Positions 16,266 to 24,315 of a stretch of DNA of 64,000 nucleotides are shown here, piece by piece. The stretch comes from Actinotalea endophytica (GTDB lineage: Bacteria; Actinomycetota; Actinomycetes; Actinomycetales; Cellulomonadaceae): assembly GCF_025717005.1 (NCBI RefSeq), contig NZ_JAOVZU010000007.1:124001-188000 (forward strand), in the 5' to 3' direction. The translations under genes and the position numbers were made by a program. Every line of letters starts with the position of its first letter. Position 1 is the stretch's first letter. The notes under the pieces were generated by a model. It was given only the letters and a program-made list of their open reading frames with translations. It searched no databases and was not told the origin of the DNA.

Positions 16266-17794
16266 GGCTGCTCCAGGGCGGTGGCGCCGCCGACGCCACC
16301 CAGCAGGGTCGCGAGGCCGTCGTCACCGAGGGTCGGCTGGTCGACCAGCGTGGCGCCGAGCCGCTCGGCGGGCGGAAGCTCGATCGGGTACTCGCCGGTG
16401 AAGCACGCCGTGCACAGCCGGGTCCGCGGCTGGTCGCTCGCCGCGATCATGCCCTCGAGCGAGATGTAGCCGAGCGAGTCCGCGCCGATCGAGCGGCCGA
16501 CCTCCTCGGCGTTCAAACCGGTCGCGATCAGCTCGGCCCGCGTCGCGAAGTCGATGCCGTAGAAGCACGGCCAGCGCACCGGCGGCGACGAGATCCGCAC
16601 GTGCACCGCTGCCGCGCCGGCCTCGCGCAGCATCCGGACCAGGGCGCGCTGGGTGTTCCCGCGGACGATCGAGTCGTCCACCACCACGAGCCGCTTGCCG
16701 CGGATGACCTCACGCAACGGGTTGAGCTTGAGCCGGATGCCGAGCTGGCGCAGCGTCTGGGACGGCTGGATGAAGGTCCGGCCCACGTAGGCGTTCTTCG
16801 TCAGGCCCTGCGCGAACGGGATGCCGGACTCCTGGGCGAAGCCGACCGCGGCCGGTGTGCCGGACTCCGGCACGGGGATGACCAGGTCCGCGTCGACGGG
16901 GTGCTCACGCGCGAGCGTGCGGCCCATCTGGACGCGTGACGCGTGCACCGAGCGGCCCGCGATCGTGGTGTCCGGGCGGGCGAGGTAGACGTACTCGAAC
17001 ACGCAGCCGGTCGGCTGCGGCTCGGCGAACCTCGTGCTGCGCAGCCCGTTCGCGTCGATCGCGAGGAGCTCGCCGGGCTCGACCTCACGGACCAGGGCCG
17101 CGCCGATGATGTCGAGGGCCGCGGTCTCGCTGGCGACCGCCCAGCCGCGCTCGAGGCGACCGAGCACCAGTGGGCGCACGCCGTGCGGGTCGCGAGCCGC
17201 GTACAGCGTGTTCTCGTCCATGAACACCAGGGAGTAGGCGCCGCGCAGCCGCGGCAGGACCTCCAGCGCGGTGGCCTCGAGGGTCCGGTCCGGGTCGCCG
17301 GCGAGCAGCGCCGTGATCAGCGCGGTGTCGGTGGTGTTGCCCCGGCCGAGCTCGCCGCGCCGGCGCGAGCCGTACCGCTCGGCGACCAGGTCGATCAGCT
17401 CGGCGGTGTTGGTCAGGTTGCCGTTGTGGCCGAGCGCCACGGTGCCGGCCGCGGTCGGGCCGAGAGTCGGCTGGGCGTTCTCCCAGACGGACGCGCCGGT
17501 CGTCGAGTAGCGGGTGTGCCCGATCGCGATGTGCCCGGTGAGGGCGTTGAGCGCGGTCTCGTCGAAGACCTGGGACACCAGCCCCATGTCCTTGTAGACC
17601 AGCAGCTGGTCGCCGTTCGAGGTCGCGATGCCCGCGGACTCCTGTCCGCGGTGCTGCAGCGCGTACAACCCGAAGTAGGTGAGCTTCGCGACCTCCTCGC
17701 CCGGAGCCCAGACCCCGAAGACGCCGCAGGCGTCCTGAGGGCCCTTCTCACCAGGCAGGAGGTCGTGGGTCAGTCGTCCGTCTGGCCTCGCCAC
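16262..17794 (-). CDS. purF: Amidophosphoribosyltransferase
   Basis: The 510-residue protein catalyses the first committed step of purine synthesis, PRPP plus glutamine to phosphoribosylamine. A short propeptide precedes the catalytic cysteine (GPQDACGVFGVW, Cys23), which becomes N-terminal after processing. The glutaminase domain includes YALQHRGQESAGIAT and GHIAIGHTRYST. The C-terminal PRTase has the PRPP loop VVVDDSIVRGNTQRALV. CTACFTGEYP near the end fits Fe-S-type Gram-positive PurF. I chose GTG 17794; an ATG a few bases upstream is out of frame. Confidence 0.96.
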   Translation of the reverse strand: MARPDGRLTHDLLPGEKGPQDACGVFGVWAPGEEVAKLTYFGLYALQHRGQESAGIATSNGDQLLVYKDMGLVSQVFDETALNALTGHIAIGHTRYSTTGASVWENAQPTLGPTAAGTVALGHNGNLTNTAELIDLVAERYGSRRRGELGRGNTTDTALITALLAGDPDRTLEATALEVLPRLRGAYSLVFMDENTLYAARDPHGVRPLVLGRLERGWAVASETAALDIIGAALVREVEPGELLAIDANGLRSTRFAEPQPTGCVFEYVYLARPDTTIAGRSVHASRVQMGRTLAREHPVDADLVIPVPESGTPAAVGFAQESGIPFAQGLTKNAYVGRTFIQPSQTLRQLGIRLKLNPLREVIRGKRLVVVDDSIVRGNTQRALVRMLREAGAAAVHVRISSPPVRWPCFYGIDFATRAELIATGLNAEEVGRSIGADSLGYISLEGMIAASDQPRTRLCTACFTGEYPIELPPAERLGATLVDQPTLGDDGLATLLGGVGGATALEQP

Positions 17795-18128
17795 GGGCTC
17801 ATCGTCGCACACGGATCTGCGCAACCCGACCCGGGGACCAGCCCTCGGGCACGGCGATCGAGCCGCCCGCACCGCCGCGTCACCCCGGACGCCGTGCCGG
17901 CGCCCTGCCCGCTCGCGCGACGGCCGAGGCACTTCTTTCTCGCGGTCGACGCCGGGTCTACAGTGCTGCCACGGGGGCGTTGATGTGATGTCCGTCACAG
18001 CGTCTGTGCGACGCGGATCGCCGACGATCTCGCGTGGCACCTGGCACCCGCGTGCACGCGGGTGACGTCGTGGATCTACCGACCACGTGCGACCCGGTGA
18101 CCGCCGGGCCGCGGAACGCGAGACAGCG
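17795..18128. other. Long divergent intergenic region between purF and the lipase
   Basis: These 334 bases hold no convincing open reading frame. They contain a perfect CRP/GlxR-type palindrome at 17984-17999 and a TACAGT hexamer at 17959-17964 that could be a -10 element reading towards the lipase. I see no riboswitch-like fold by eye, although a purine-related element upstream of purF was considered. Confidence 0.5.
17984..17999. promoter_or_regulatory. Perfect CRP/GlxR-type binding site
   Basis: TGTGA-TGTCCG-TCACA matches the TGTGA-N6-TCACA consensus of the cAMP receptor protein family (Crp in mycobacteria, GlxR in corynebacteria) at all ten specific positions. It lies 130 bases before the lipase start and 190 before purF. 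Relative to the TACAGT at 17959 it would fall just downstream of the transcription start, which favours repression. Confidence 0.65.
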
Positions 18129-19760
18129 ATGTCGAACCCAGCAGTCGCCCCGACCGGCCCCCGCCCCCTGATCCTGATCCGCGGCTTCGGCGGACCCGAC
18201 GTCTCGGACGAGACGGCCAGCCCCTACCAGGGGTTCAACGACGGCACCGTCTACCCGGACCGTCGCGGCGAGAACTACATCTACGAGGGCTTCGTGCTTC
18301 GGGCCCTCAAGTCCGCCGACCACCCGTACCGCGACGCGACGAACGTCGTCGGCTACTACGCCGACGACATCGCGGCGCCACCCGAGACCGGAGGCCTCGA
18401 GCCGGACGACGTCCACGGAACGGTCGTGCTCGACCCGGCCACGGAGGCCAAGGTCCTCTCGCAGGGAACCGCCGGCACGATCTGGATCTACCGCTACTAC
18501 GACCTACAACCTCGCGCTCTCGCGCGCTACGGCCAGGGGCTGCTGCGTCTGGTCCACCTCATCGAAGCCTGCGCCCAGCGACGCGGCGAGCAGTTCGACG
18601 GCGTCGACGTCGTGGCGCACAGCATGGGTGGCCTGGTCGCACGCGAGGGCGTGCTCGCCATGGACGCCGCCGAGCCCGGGTACGCCAAGCGTGCGATCCA
18701 CCGGATCGTCACGCTCGGCACCCCGCACCGGGGCATCTCCTTCCAGCGGGTGCCGGACTGGCTGCTCCGCGTCCTGCCCGGGGTCGAGAAGGCCAGCGAC
18801 GAGCTCGCGTCCTTCGACCCGAGCTCGACCCGGTTCCGCGAGTGGAACCACGCCTTCGACCCGCGACACGTGCTGACCGTCGTCGGGACGAACTACCGCA
18901 CCTACGGCGTGCGGGTAGCGACCAAGCTGAACCGACTCTCGAGCCTGCTCGACGACGGCTCGCTGGTCTACAACCGCAGCGACGGCCTGGTGAAGCAGGC
19001 CTCCGCGCAGCTGCCGGGCGCACCACGCACCTTCGTGAACAAGTGCCACGGCGGTCACGACTCGCTGGTCACCTCGCGCGAGGCGTTCGAGATCGCCATG
19101 CGCTTCTTCCACGGCACCCACCGCGTCGCACTCTCGCTGGACAGCGGGGCGATCAAGCGCGGCGGCGACTGGTTCGGCCGCAGCGAGTTCTACCTCGGGG
19201 TGTCGGTCAAGCCGCGCTACGTCGACTTCGAGCTCTTCCACCAGAGCCCGGATGCGGAGAACTGCTACGGGCCGTTCCACGAGAACGACCTGAGCGACGA
19301 CATGCCCGACCTCGCCACCGAGCTCGACAAGCCCCTCGCCGAGTTCGGCGACCGGACGACCGGCTGGGCCGGACCCGGCCGCCTGATCTGGGAGGGCTGG
19401 GTCGACGGCCAGGTCAAGCCCGACCAGGCCCAGGGCCTGGTGTTCCGCCTCGACTTCTACATCGGCGAGCGCGACACCTTCGGCATCGGCTTCTCCGACA
19501 ACGTCGTCTACCGGAAGCAGTACTACGTCCAGGCCTTCCCCGGCTCACCGCCCGAGCTCTTCATCCACACGGGCGAGAAGTACCTTGCCGGCGACCTCGC
19601 GCTCGACCAGGCGGGCCTGCGGGCCAAGGCCGGCGCCGGCGCCGGGTCCGAGGTCCAGGCGGCCGCGCCGATCGACGGCTCGCCCGGCGAGTGGACCTTC
19701 GACATCGGCGGCACGGGGTTCGACGGGCGCTTCCGGATCAGCATCCACGCCGACGCGTAG
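18129..19760 (+). CDS. Alpha/beta-hydrolase (PGAP1/lipase-like) with an uncharacterised C-terminal domain
   Basis: The 543-residue protein starts with a lipase-like fold: LILIRGFGGPD (oxyanion region), then the nucleophile elbow VVAHSMGGLVAREG with Ser165, IVTLGTPHRG and a late HGGHDSL that supplies the catalytic His. From about residue 340 a beta-rich domain of some 200 residues follows (FYLGVSVKPRYVDFELFHQ, GFSDNVVYRKQYYV) that I do not recognise. No signal peptide is visible, so it is probably cytoplasmic. The ATG at 18129 lacks a strong ribosome-binding site. The CRP-type site upstream suggests catabolite control. Confidence 0.75.
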   Translation: MSNPAVAPTGPRPLILIRGFGGPDVSDETASPYQGFNDGTVYPDRRGENYIYEGFVLRALKSADHPYRDATNVVGYYADDIAAPPETGGLEPDDVHGTVVLDPATEAKVLSQGTAGTIWIYRYYDLQPRALARYGQGLLRLVHLIEACAQRRGEQFDGVDVVAHSMGGLVAREGVLAMDAAEPGYAKRAIHRIVTLGTPHRGISFQRVPDWLLRVLPGVEKASDELASFDPSSTRFREWNHAFDPRHVLTVVGTNYRTYGVRVATKLNRLSSLLDDGSLVYNRSDGLVKQASAQLPGAPRTFVNKCHGGHDSLVTSREAFEIAMRFFHGTHRVALSLDSGAIKRGGDWFGRSEFYLGVSVKPRYVDFELFHQSPDAENCYGPFHENDLSDDMPDLATELDKPLAEFGDRTTGWAGPGRLIWEGWVDGQVKPDQAQGLVFRLDFYIGERDTFGIGFSDNVVYRKQYYVQAFPGSPPELFIHTGEKYLAGDLALDQAGLRAKAGAGAGSEVQAAAPIDGSPGEWTFDIGGTGFDGRFRISIHADA

Positions 19761-19836
19761 CGGTGCGCCCGGCGCGGAGCCGGCACGCCTGCCACGTCCG
19801 GGCTCGGCACGTCGGCGGCACGGGAACGCGGCCCGG

Positions 19837-19886
19837 GGCAGGCCCGTCGGGTCGTCCGCTCTCCGGACCGACCCGACGGGCCTGCC
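19837..19886. terminator. Strong bidirectional hairpin terminator
   Basis: An 18-base arm from 19837 (GGCAGGCCCGTCGGGTCG) pairs perfectly with its complement ending at 19886, with three more pairs inside. It sits between the convergent lipase and nuclease genes. Confidence 0.8.
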
Positions 19887-19892
19887 GCGCCG

Positions 19893-22016
19893 TCAGTCGG
19901 TGACCTCGCAGGTGTGCCCGTCGAGCGCGAAGCCGGTCGGTGTGCCCGGACCGCTCCGCCCGGTCAGGCCGAGCGCCACGAACCCGATCCGGTCGTCCGG
20001 CACGGACGTGGCGCGCACCGCGGAGACCGTCACCTGGTCGCCGGACTGGTGCAGCCGGACCCCGAAGGCGGTGAGGTAGCGATCCTGGTCCGCCGCGGTC
20101 CAGGTGAGCTCCCAGCCGGCGCGGAGCTCGGGCGAGCTGAGCCGGACCTGGGACAGGAACGTCCGGTGGAACCCGGTCGCGCGGTAGCTCACCGTGCAGT
20201 ACGCCGGGACGTCCACACCGACGACGATCGGGTCGTGGTCGGAGGCGCGGTACGGCGTCCCGATCTCCGGGAAGCCGCCGTAGTAGCCGAGTGCGGACCA
20301 CTCGTCGGCGTTGATGTCCCACACGTCCGCGCCGGTCAGGCGCTCGGCGAGCGCCGGCGTGGCCAGGACGTGGTCGAGCGAGCCCTGCTCACCGTCGTAC
20401 GTGTAGGTGTACTGGCCGGCCGCCAGGCTCGGCACGACGTCGGTGTAGCCGGCGTCCAGGAACACCTGGACCGGGTCCTCGTGCGCGTAGGCGTTGAGGT
20501 CGCCCATCACCGCGACGTCGGCGACCCCGGTCGAGGCCGTGATCTCGGCCGCGAGGTCGCGGACCGCCTGGGCCTGCTCGACCCGCTCGGCGTTGAACAG
20601 GCCCTGGCCGTCGGCCGGCTCCTCGCCGTCACCGCTCTTGGACTTGAAGTGGTTGGCGATCACGACGAGCTCGCCGCCGCTGCCCTCGACCGGGTCGAAG
20701 ACCTGCGCGACGGGCTCGCGGGCGATGTCCCACACGGTCTCGTCGACGTCGGTGATCGCGTCACCGACCGGCGTCACCGCGGCGGGCCGGTAGATGAGCG
20801 CGGTCATGATCACATCGGTCTCGGGTGCGCCGTCGCCGTACAGCGCCGTCGGCGTGGGGACATAGGCCCAGGTGCCGGCGCCGGCCGCGGCGTTGAGGCC
20901 GTCGACGAGGTCCGCGAGCGCCTCGTCGGGGGTGGCGGCACCGAAGTGGATCGAGTTCTCGACCTCCTCGAGCGCGACGACGTCGGCACCGAGCCCGTTG
21001 ATCGCAGCGACGATCTTGGCCTTCTGGATGTCGAACTGCGCCTGGTCGTCGGCGCCGCGGGCCAGGTCGGACTCGGACCGGAACGTGGTGAAGTAGTTGT
21101 AGACGTTGAACGTCGCGAGGTGCAGGTCCCCGCCCACGTCGGCGGGGGTCCGGGGCCGGGGGTTCAGCGCCGTGAACGACGCCTTCTGGTCGGCCGGGGT
21201 GTCGGCGTCGATCGGCTCGGTCGGCTGCAGCCGCCACTCGTCGTACCCGTAGGAGAGCACGTAGGCGAGGTCACCCGAGTCCAGCTGGTCGCCGACCCGG
21301 ACGACGGTGCCCGGTGTCAGGTACGGCTGGGTCGCAGCGGTGACCTGGTTGCTGCGTCCGTCGTCGAGGAGCAGCCGGCGTGCGGCGTTGTCGGCCGCGA
21401 TCGCGTCGGCCTCGGCGCCCGGCCGGGTCTGCTCGGTGCTCTTCACCATCGGGTCGAGGCCCGCCGACAGCCAGACCGTGCCGTACCGGTCCACCTCGTG
21501 CAGCGACGCGACCAGGTAGTCGTCGGTCGGGTCGACCAGCATGCCCTCGTACTGCTCACGGTCGGCCCCGGTGACGGTCGCAGGCAGGACGACCGGCTCG
21601 GGCAGCGGCGCGGTGCCGACCACGTCGACGCTCGTGCCGGTGCGTGAGGCGTTGATCTCGGTGAGGCCGAAGTACTCGGTGACCGCGCCGGTGACCTGGA
21701 CCAGGTCACCGATGACTGCGGCCGTCGTGCGGCTGCCGAGGTACACGAACACCCCGTCGGACGCGCCGGGAGTGGCGTCGGACGAGCCGCCTGAGCCGGC
21801 GGTCTGCACGTAGACACCGCGGTACCCGCCGACCCGGTGGTCAGCAGTCACGACGCCCTCGACGGTGACGGTCGCTCCGACGAGGGCGCTGACGTCACCG
21901 GTGCCCTGCACGTCGGCGATCGTGGTGTCGGGCTCGGCGACGGCTGGAAGTGCGACGGCAGCGGAGAGCACCAGCGCTCCCGACGCCGCAGCGGCGATGC
22001 GATGAGTGATGGACAC
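19893..22016 (-). CDS. Secreted ExeM/NucH-type endonuclease with a CBM2-like C-terminal domain
   Basis: The 707-residue protein has a cleavable signal peptide (AASGALVLSAAVALPAVAEPD), an OB-fold of the YhcR/ExeM type (residues about 33-150), then an endonuclease/exonuclease/phosphatase domain: DLHLATFNVYNYFTTF, DVVALEEVENS, VVIANHFKSKSGD, VAVMGDLNAYAHEDP and YRASDHDPIVVG. It should degrade extracellular DNA. The last 100 residues resemble a family 2 carbohydrate-binding module: Cys near YCTVSYRATGF, AGWELTW, SGDQVTVSAV and TPTGFALDGHTC. The exposed tryptophans that bind cellulose in CBM2 appear replaced. Confidence 0.9.
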   Translation of the reverse strand: MSITHRIAAAASGALVLSAAVALPAVAEPDTTIADVQGTGDVSALVGATVTVEGVVTADHRVGGYRGVYVQTAGSGGSSDATPGASDGVFVYLGSRTTAAVIGDLVQVTGAVTEYFGLTEINASRTGTSVDVVGTAPLPEPVVLPATVTGADREQYEGMLVDPTDDYLVASLHEVDRYGTVWLSAGLDPMVKSTEQTRPGAEADAIAADNAARRLLLDDGRSNQVTAATQPYLTPGTVVRVGDQLDSGDLAYVLSYGYDEWRLQPTEPIDADTPADQKASFTALNPRPRTPADVGGDLHLATFNVYNYFTTFRSESDLARGADDQAQFDIQKAKIVAAINGLGADVVALEEVENSIHFGAATPDEALADLVDGLNAAAGAGTWAYVPTPTALYGDGAPETDVIMTALIYRPAAVTPVGDAITDVDETVWDIAREPVAQVFDPVEGSGGELVVIANHFKSKSGDGEEPADGQGLFNAERVEQAQAVRDLAAEITASTGVADVAVMGDLNAYAHEDPVQVFLDAGYTDVVPSLAAGQYTYTYDGEQGSLDHVLATPALAERLTGADVWDINADEWSALGYYGGFPEIGTPYRASDHDPIVVGVDVPAYCTVSYRATGFHRTFLSQVRLSSPELRAGWELTWTAADQDRYLTAFGVRLHQSGDQVTVSAVRATSVPDDRIGFVALGLTGRSGPGTPTGFALDGHTCEVTD

Positions 22017-22171
22017 GGGACCCCCTTCGCTTCCCGGGCCCCGCGGGTGGCGGCGACCCGGAATCGGACGCAGGGGTCGGTCGCCCCCGCGCCGGGCACG
22101 CTAACCCGAACGGGTGATCGCGAAACAGAGGACGACCTGACGTGCGACGAACCGTTCGACCCGGGTTCACC

Positions 22172-22513
22172 TCAACGTCGGGCGCGTGCCTCCAGGCCCA
22201 GGGCGACCAGGAGGCCGAGGAGCGCGCCGAGGCCGCCGAGCCCTACGAGCGTGGCCAGGACGAGCAGCAGGCTGGCCGGGACGTCCTGGGTGGCGGCGCT
22301 CACCAGGAGCACGACCACCGCCACGAGGAGCCCGACGGCGATGCCGGTCATGGCGAACGCGCGGTACTGCGGCACGCGGCGCACCGTCCCCGGGACGGCG
22401 ATCCGCTCGAGCTCGACCGGGTCGGGCACAGCGGGGTCAGGCACAGCGGGGTCGGGCGCAGCGGGGTCAGGCACAGCGGGGTCAGGCACAGCGGGGTCGG
22501 GCTGGTCGGTCAC
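22172..22513 (-). CDS. Two-helix membrane protein with a PDPAV repeat head
   Basis: This 113-residue protein begins with five PDPAx repeats followed by PVELERIAVPGTVRRVPQYRAFA. Two membrane helices follow (about residues 55-75 and 82-105) and a basic end (LEARARR). The helical pair resembles small actinobacterial membrane proteins of unknown function. The repeats are encoded by 15-base DNA repeats and may vary in number between strains. The start is GTG 22513. Confidence 0.65.
   Translation of the reverse strand: MTDQPDPAVPDPAVPDPAAPDPAVPDPAVPDPVELERIAVPGTVRRVPQYRAFAMTGIAVGLLVAVVVLLVSAATQDVPASLLLVLATLVGLGGLGALLGLLVALGLEARARR
22421..22495. repeat. Five tandem 15-bp repeats
   Basis: The unit GTCAGGCACAGCGGG occurs five times with one or two substitutions per copy, in frame with the PDPAV repeats of the gene at 22172-22513. 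Near-identity of copies suggests slippage-prone DNA. Confidence 0.85.
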
Positions 22514-22523
22514 GGGGACGAGC

Positions 22524-22901
22524 CTACGGTCGGCGCCGAGCGGCCTGCAGCGGGAGCAGCCCGGACAGGTCGGCGCGCTCGCCGGACGCGTCCACCCGCC
22601 CGTCGGCCACCGCGTCGAGCCACGCCACCTCTCCGGTGACCAGCCCCAGCCACGTGACCGGGTCCGTCTCGATCACGTTGGGTGGGGTCCCGCGGGTGTG
22701 CCGCGGGCCCTCGACGGCCTGCACCGCCCCGTCGGGCGGCACCCGGACCTCGACGGCGTGGCCGGGTGCGACGTCCGCGAGCTCCTCGAGCGTGAACCGG
22801 ACCGCGGTGCGCACGGTGACCCGCGAGCACCCCGGGTCGGCGAGCCACGCCTGCACGGCGGCCCGGCCCTCGACGGGGTCGGTACGGCGACGGGGTGGCA
22901 C
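22524..22901 (-). CDS. Sterol carrier family protein (bacterial SCP orthologue type)
   Basis: The 125-residue protein matches the actinobacterial 'sterol carrier family protein': RTDPVEGRAAVQAWL, TVRTAVRFTLEELADVAPGH, VEVRVPPDGAVQAVEGPRHT, RGTPPNVIETDPVTWLGLV and GEVAWLDAVADGRVDASGERADL. It is a soluble SCP2-like fold; a hydrophobic ligand is presumed, not shown. GAGGGAG lies about eight bases before the GTG at 22901. The much longer reading to 23078 would cross the trp leader region and is rejected. Confidence 0.8.
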   Translation of the reverse strand: MPPRRRTDPVEGRAAVQAWLADPGCSRVTVRTAVRFTLEELADVAPGHAVEVRVPPDGAVQAVEGPRHTRGTPPNVIETDPVTWLGLVTGEVAWLDAVADGRVDASGERADLSGLLPLQAARRRP

Positions 22902-23054
22902 GGGCCGATTCTCCCTCGGGCCGGGGACGGAGCGCACCGCGGGGCGGTTCGCTGCAGGTGCGGGCTGCGCGCGCCGTGCACCACCGGTGCCGGCGCGGCC
23001 CGGGGCAGACCGCTCGGGGGCAGACCGCGGGCTCCGGGACGTCCCCGCCACCCG

Positions 23055-23060
23055 TAGGCT
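23055..23060 (+). promoter_or_regulatory. Probable -10 element of the trpS leader transcript
   Basis: TAGGCT ends seven bases before the leader-peptide ATG. No ribosome-binding site lies in between, so the leader peptide may be translated from a leaderless transcript. Confidence 0.45.
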
Positions 23061-23067
23061 TGGCCCC

Positions 23068-23100
23068 ATGTTCCGCACGACCTCGTGGTGGCTGCGCTAA
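23068..23100 (+). CDS. Trp leader peptide upstream of trpS
   Basis: A ten-codon open frame reads MFRTTSWWLR and ends in TAA. The two adjacent Trp codons (23086-23091) are the hallmark of a ribosome-mediated attenuator: scarce charged tRNA-Trp would stall the ribosome there. Tryptophanyl-tRNA synthetase starts 89 bases downstream. Trp leader peptides before trpS are known in other actinobacteria from comparative genomics. The peptide has no role of its own. Confidence 0.85.
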   Translation: MFRTTSWWLR

Positions 23101-23170
23101 GCAGCCGAGGTCCGCATGTCCCCGAGCTGCTCCGGCAGCTCGCGGGTTCCGCGTGCGCGTCGAGCAGCTC
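23079..23170 (+). promoter_or_regulatory. Transcriptional attenuator region of trpS
   Basis: Three mutually exclusive pairings can be drawn. GACCTCG (23079-23085) plus GCTGC (23091-23095) pairs with GCAGC plus CGAGGTC (23101-23112), a hairpin spanning both Trp codons. GAGCTGC (23124-23130) pairs with GCAGCTC (23135-23141). GAGCTGCTC (23124-23132) can instead pair with GAGCAGCTC (23162-23170). A ribosome stalled at the Trp codons would break the first hairpin. No T run marks the terminator, so which fold stops transcription is unresolved. Confidence 0.6.
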
Positions 23171-23189
23171 CCGTCTCCCTGGAGTCTCG

Positions 23190-24308
23190 ATGAGCATCAC
23201 CCTTCCCACCACGCCCGCGCCCGTCCCGCCGTCCGGCCAGACCTCCGGTCTGTCCTCCAGCCTCGACCTCGCTGCCGAGCGCGCCGTCGACCGTGGCCTG
23301 CACCTCGAGGGCGAGGTCGCGGCACACCCGGAGCGGTTCCGGGTGCTCACCGGCGAACGCCCCACCGGACCCCTGCACCTGGGGCACTACTTCGGCACGG
23401 TCGCCAACCGGGTCCGCCTGCAGCAGCTCGGGGTCGAGGTGCTCCTGGTCGTCGCCGACTACCAGGTGATCACCGACCGCGAGGTCGCCGGGGACGTCCG
23501 CGGCGCGGTGCACGAGATCGTCCTGGACTACCTGGCCTCAGGCCTCGACCCGGCCCGCACGACGGTCTTCCAGCACAGCGCCGTCCCGGCGCTGAACCAG
23601 CTCATGCTGCCGTTCCTGTCCCTGGTCACCGTGGCCGAGCTGGACCGCAACCCGACGGTGAAGGCGGAGCTCGCTGCCTCGGGCGCCGCGAGCATGAGCG
23701 GGCTGCTGCTCACCTACCCGGTGCACCAGGCGGCCGACATCCTGTTCTGCCACGCAAACCTGGTGCCGGTGGGCAAGGACCAGCTGCCGCACCTGGAGAT
23801 GACCCGGCTCGTCGCCCGCCGGTTCAACCAGCGGTACGGGGCCGGCTACTTCCCCGAGCCGGACGGGCTGCTCTCCGCGGCGCCGACGGTGCTCGGCACG
23901 GACGGGCGCAAGATGTCGAAGTCCGGCCGCAACGCGATCGCGCTCCGGGACGACGCCGACGCCACCGCCCGGGCGATCCGTTCGGCCCGCACCGACTCCG
24001 AGCGGGAGATCACCTACGAGCCCGACCGACGGCCCGAGGTCGCGAACCTCCTGCTGCTCACCGCGCTGAGCACGGGCAGGAGTCCGCAGGAGATCGCCGC
24101 CGAGGTCGGCGGTCGCGGCGCGGGGCAGCTCAAGCAGCTCACGACGGATGCCCTGGTCGCGCACCTCGCACCGGTCCGCGCCCGGCGGGCCGAGCTGGCG
24201 GCCGACCCGGCCGTCGTGGCCGAGACGCTCGCTGCGGGTGCGGCGCGCGCGAACGCCCTGGCCGACGCGACGCTCGCCGACGTGCGCCGCCTCATGGCGA
24301 TGGCATGA
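23190..24308 (+). CDS. trpS: Tryptophanyl-tRNA synthetase
   Basis: The 372-residue protein is a class I synthetase of the longer TrpS type. It shows the HIGH motif GPLHLGHYFGTVANR, VVADYQVITDRE, the tryptophan-site block LLTYPVHQAADILFCHANLVPVGKDQLPHLEMTR in segments, and GRKMSKSGRNAI (KMSKS). It charges tRNA-Trp. The ATG at 23190 has CTGGAG five bases upstream. Expression is probably controlled by the Trp leader peptide and hairpins directly upstream. Confidence 0.96.
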   Translation: MSITLPTTPAPVPPSGQTSGLSSSLDLAAERAVDRGLHLEGEVAAHPERFRVLTGERPTGPLHLGHYFGTVANRVRLQQLGVEVLLVVADYQVITDREVAGDVRGAVHEIVLDYLASGLDPARTTVFQHSAVPALNQLMLPFLSLVTVAELDRNPTVKAELAASGAASMSGLLLTYPVHQAADILFCHANLVPVGKDQLPHLEMTRLVARRFNQRYGAGYFPEPDGLLSAAPTVLGTDGRKMSKSGRNAIALRDDADATARAIRSARTDSEREITYEPDRRPEVANLLLLTALSTGRSPQEIAAEVGGRGAGQLKQLTTDALVAHLAPVRARRAELAADPAVVAETLAAGAARANALADATLADVRRLMAMA

Positions 24309-24315
24309 GCGGCCG

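Noticed and set aside
17795-17983. Purine riboswitch or PRPP-related leader upstream of purF
   Set aside because: I found no purine-riboswitch junction or conserved loop in this segment by eye; only the CRP-type palindrome nearby stands out. A covariance-model search would decide.
22902-23078. N-terminal extension of the sterol-carrier protein to 23078
   Set aside because: The extension is Pro/Arg-rich low complexity and would run through the Trp leader region. A GTG with a good ribosome-binding site exists at 22901.
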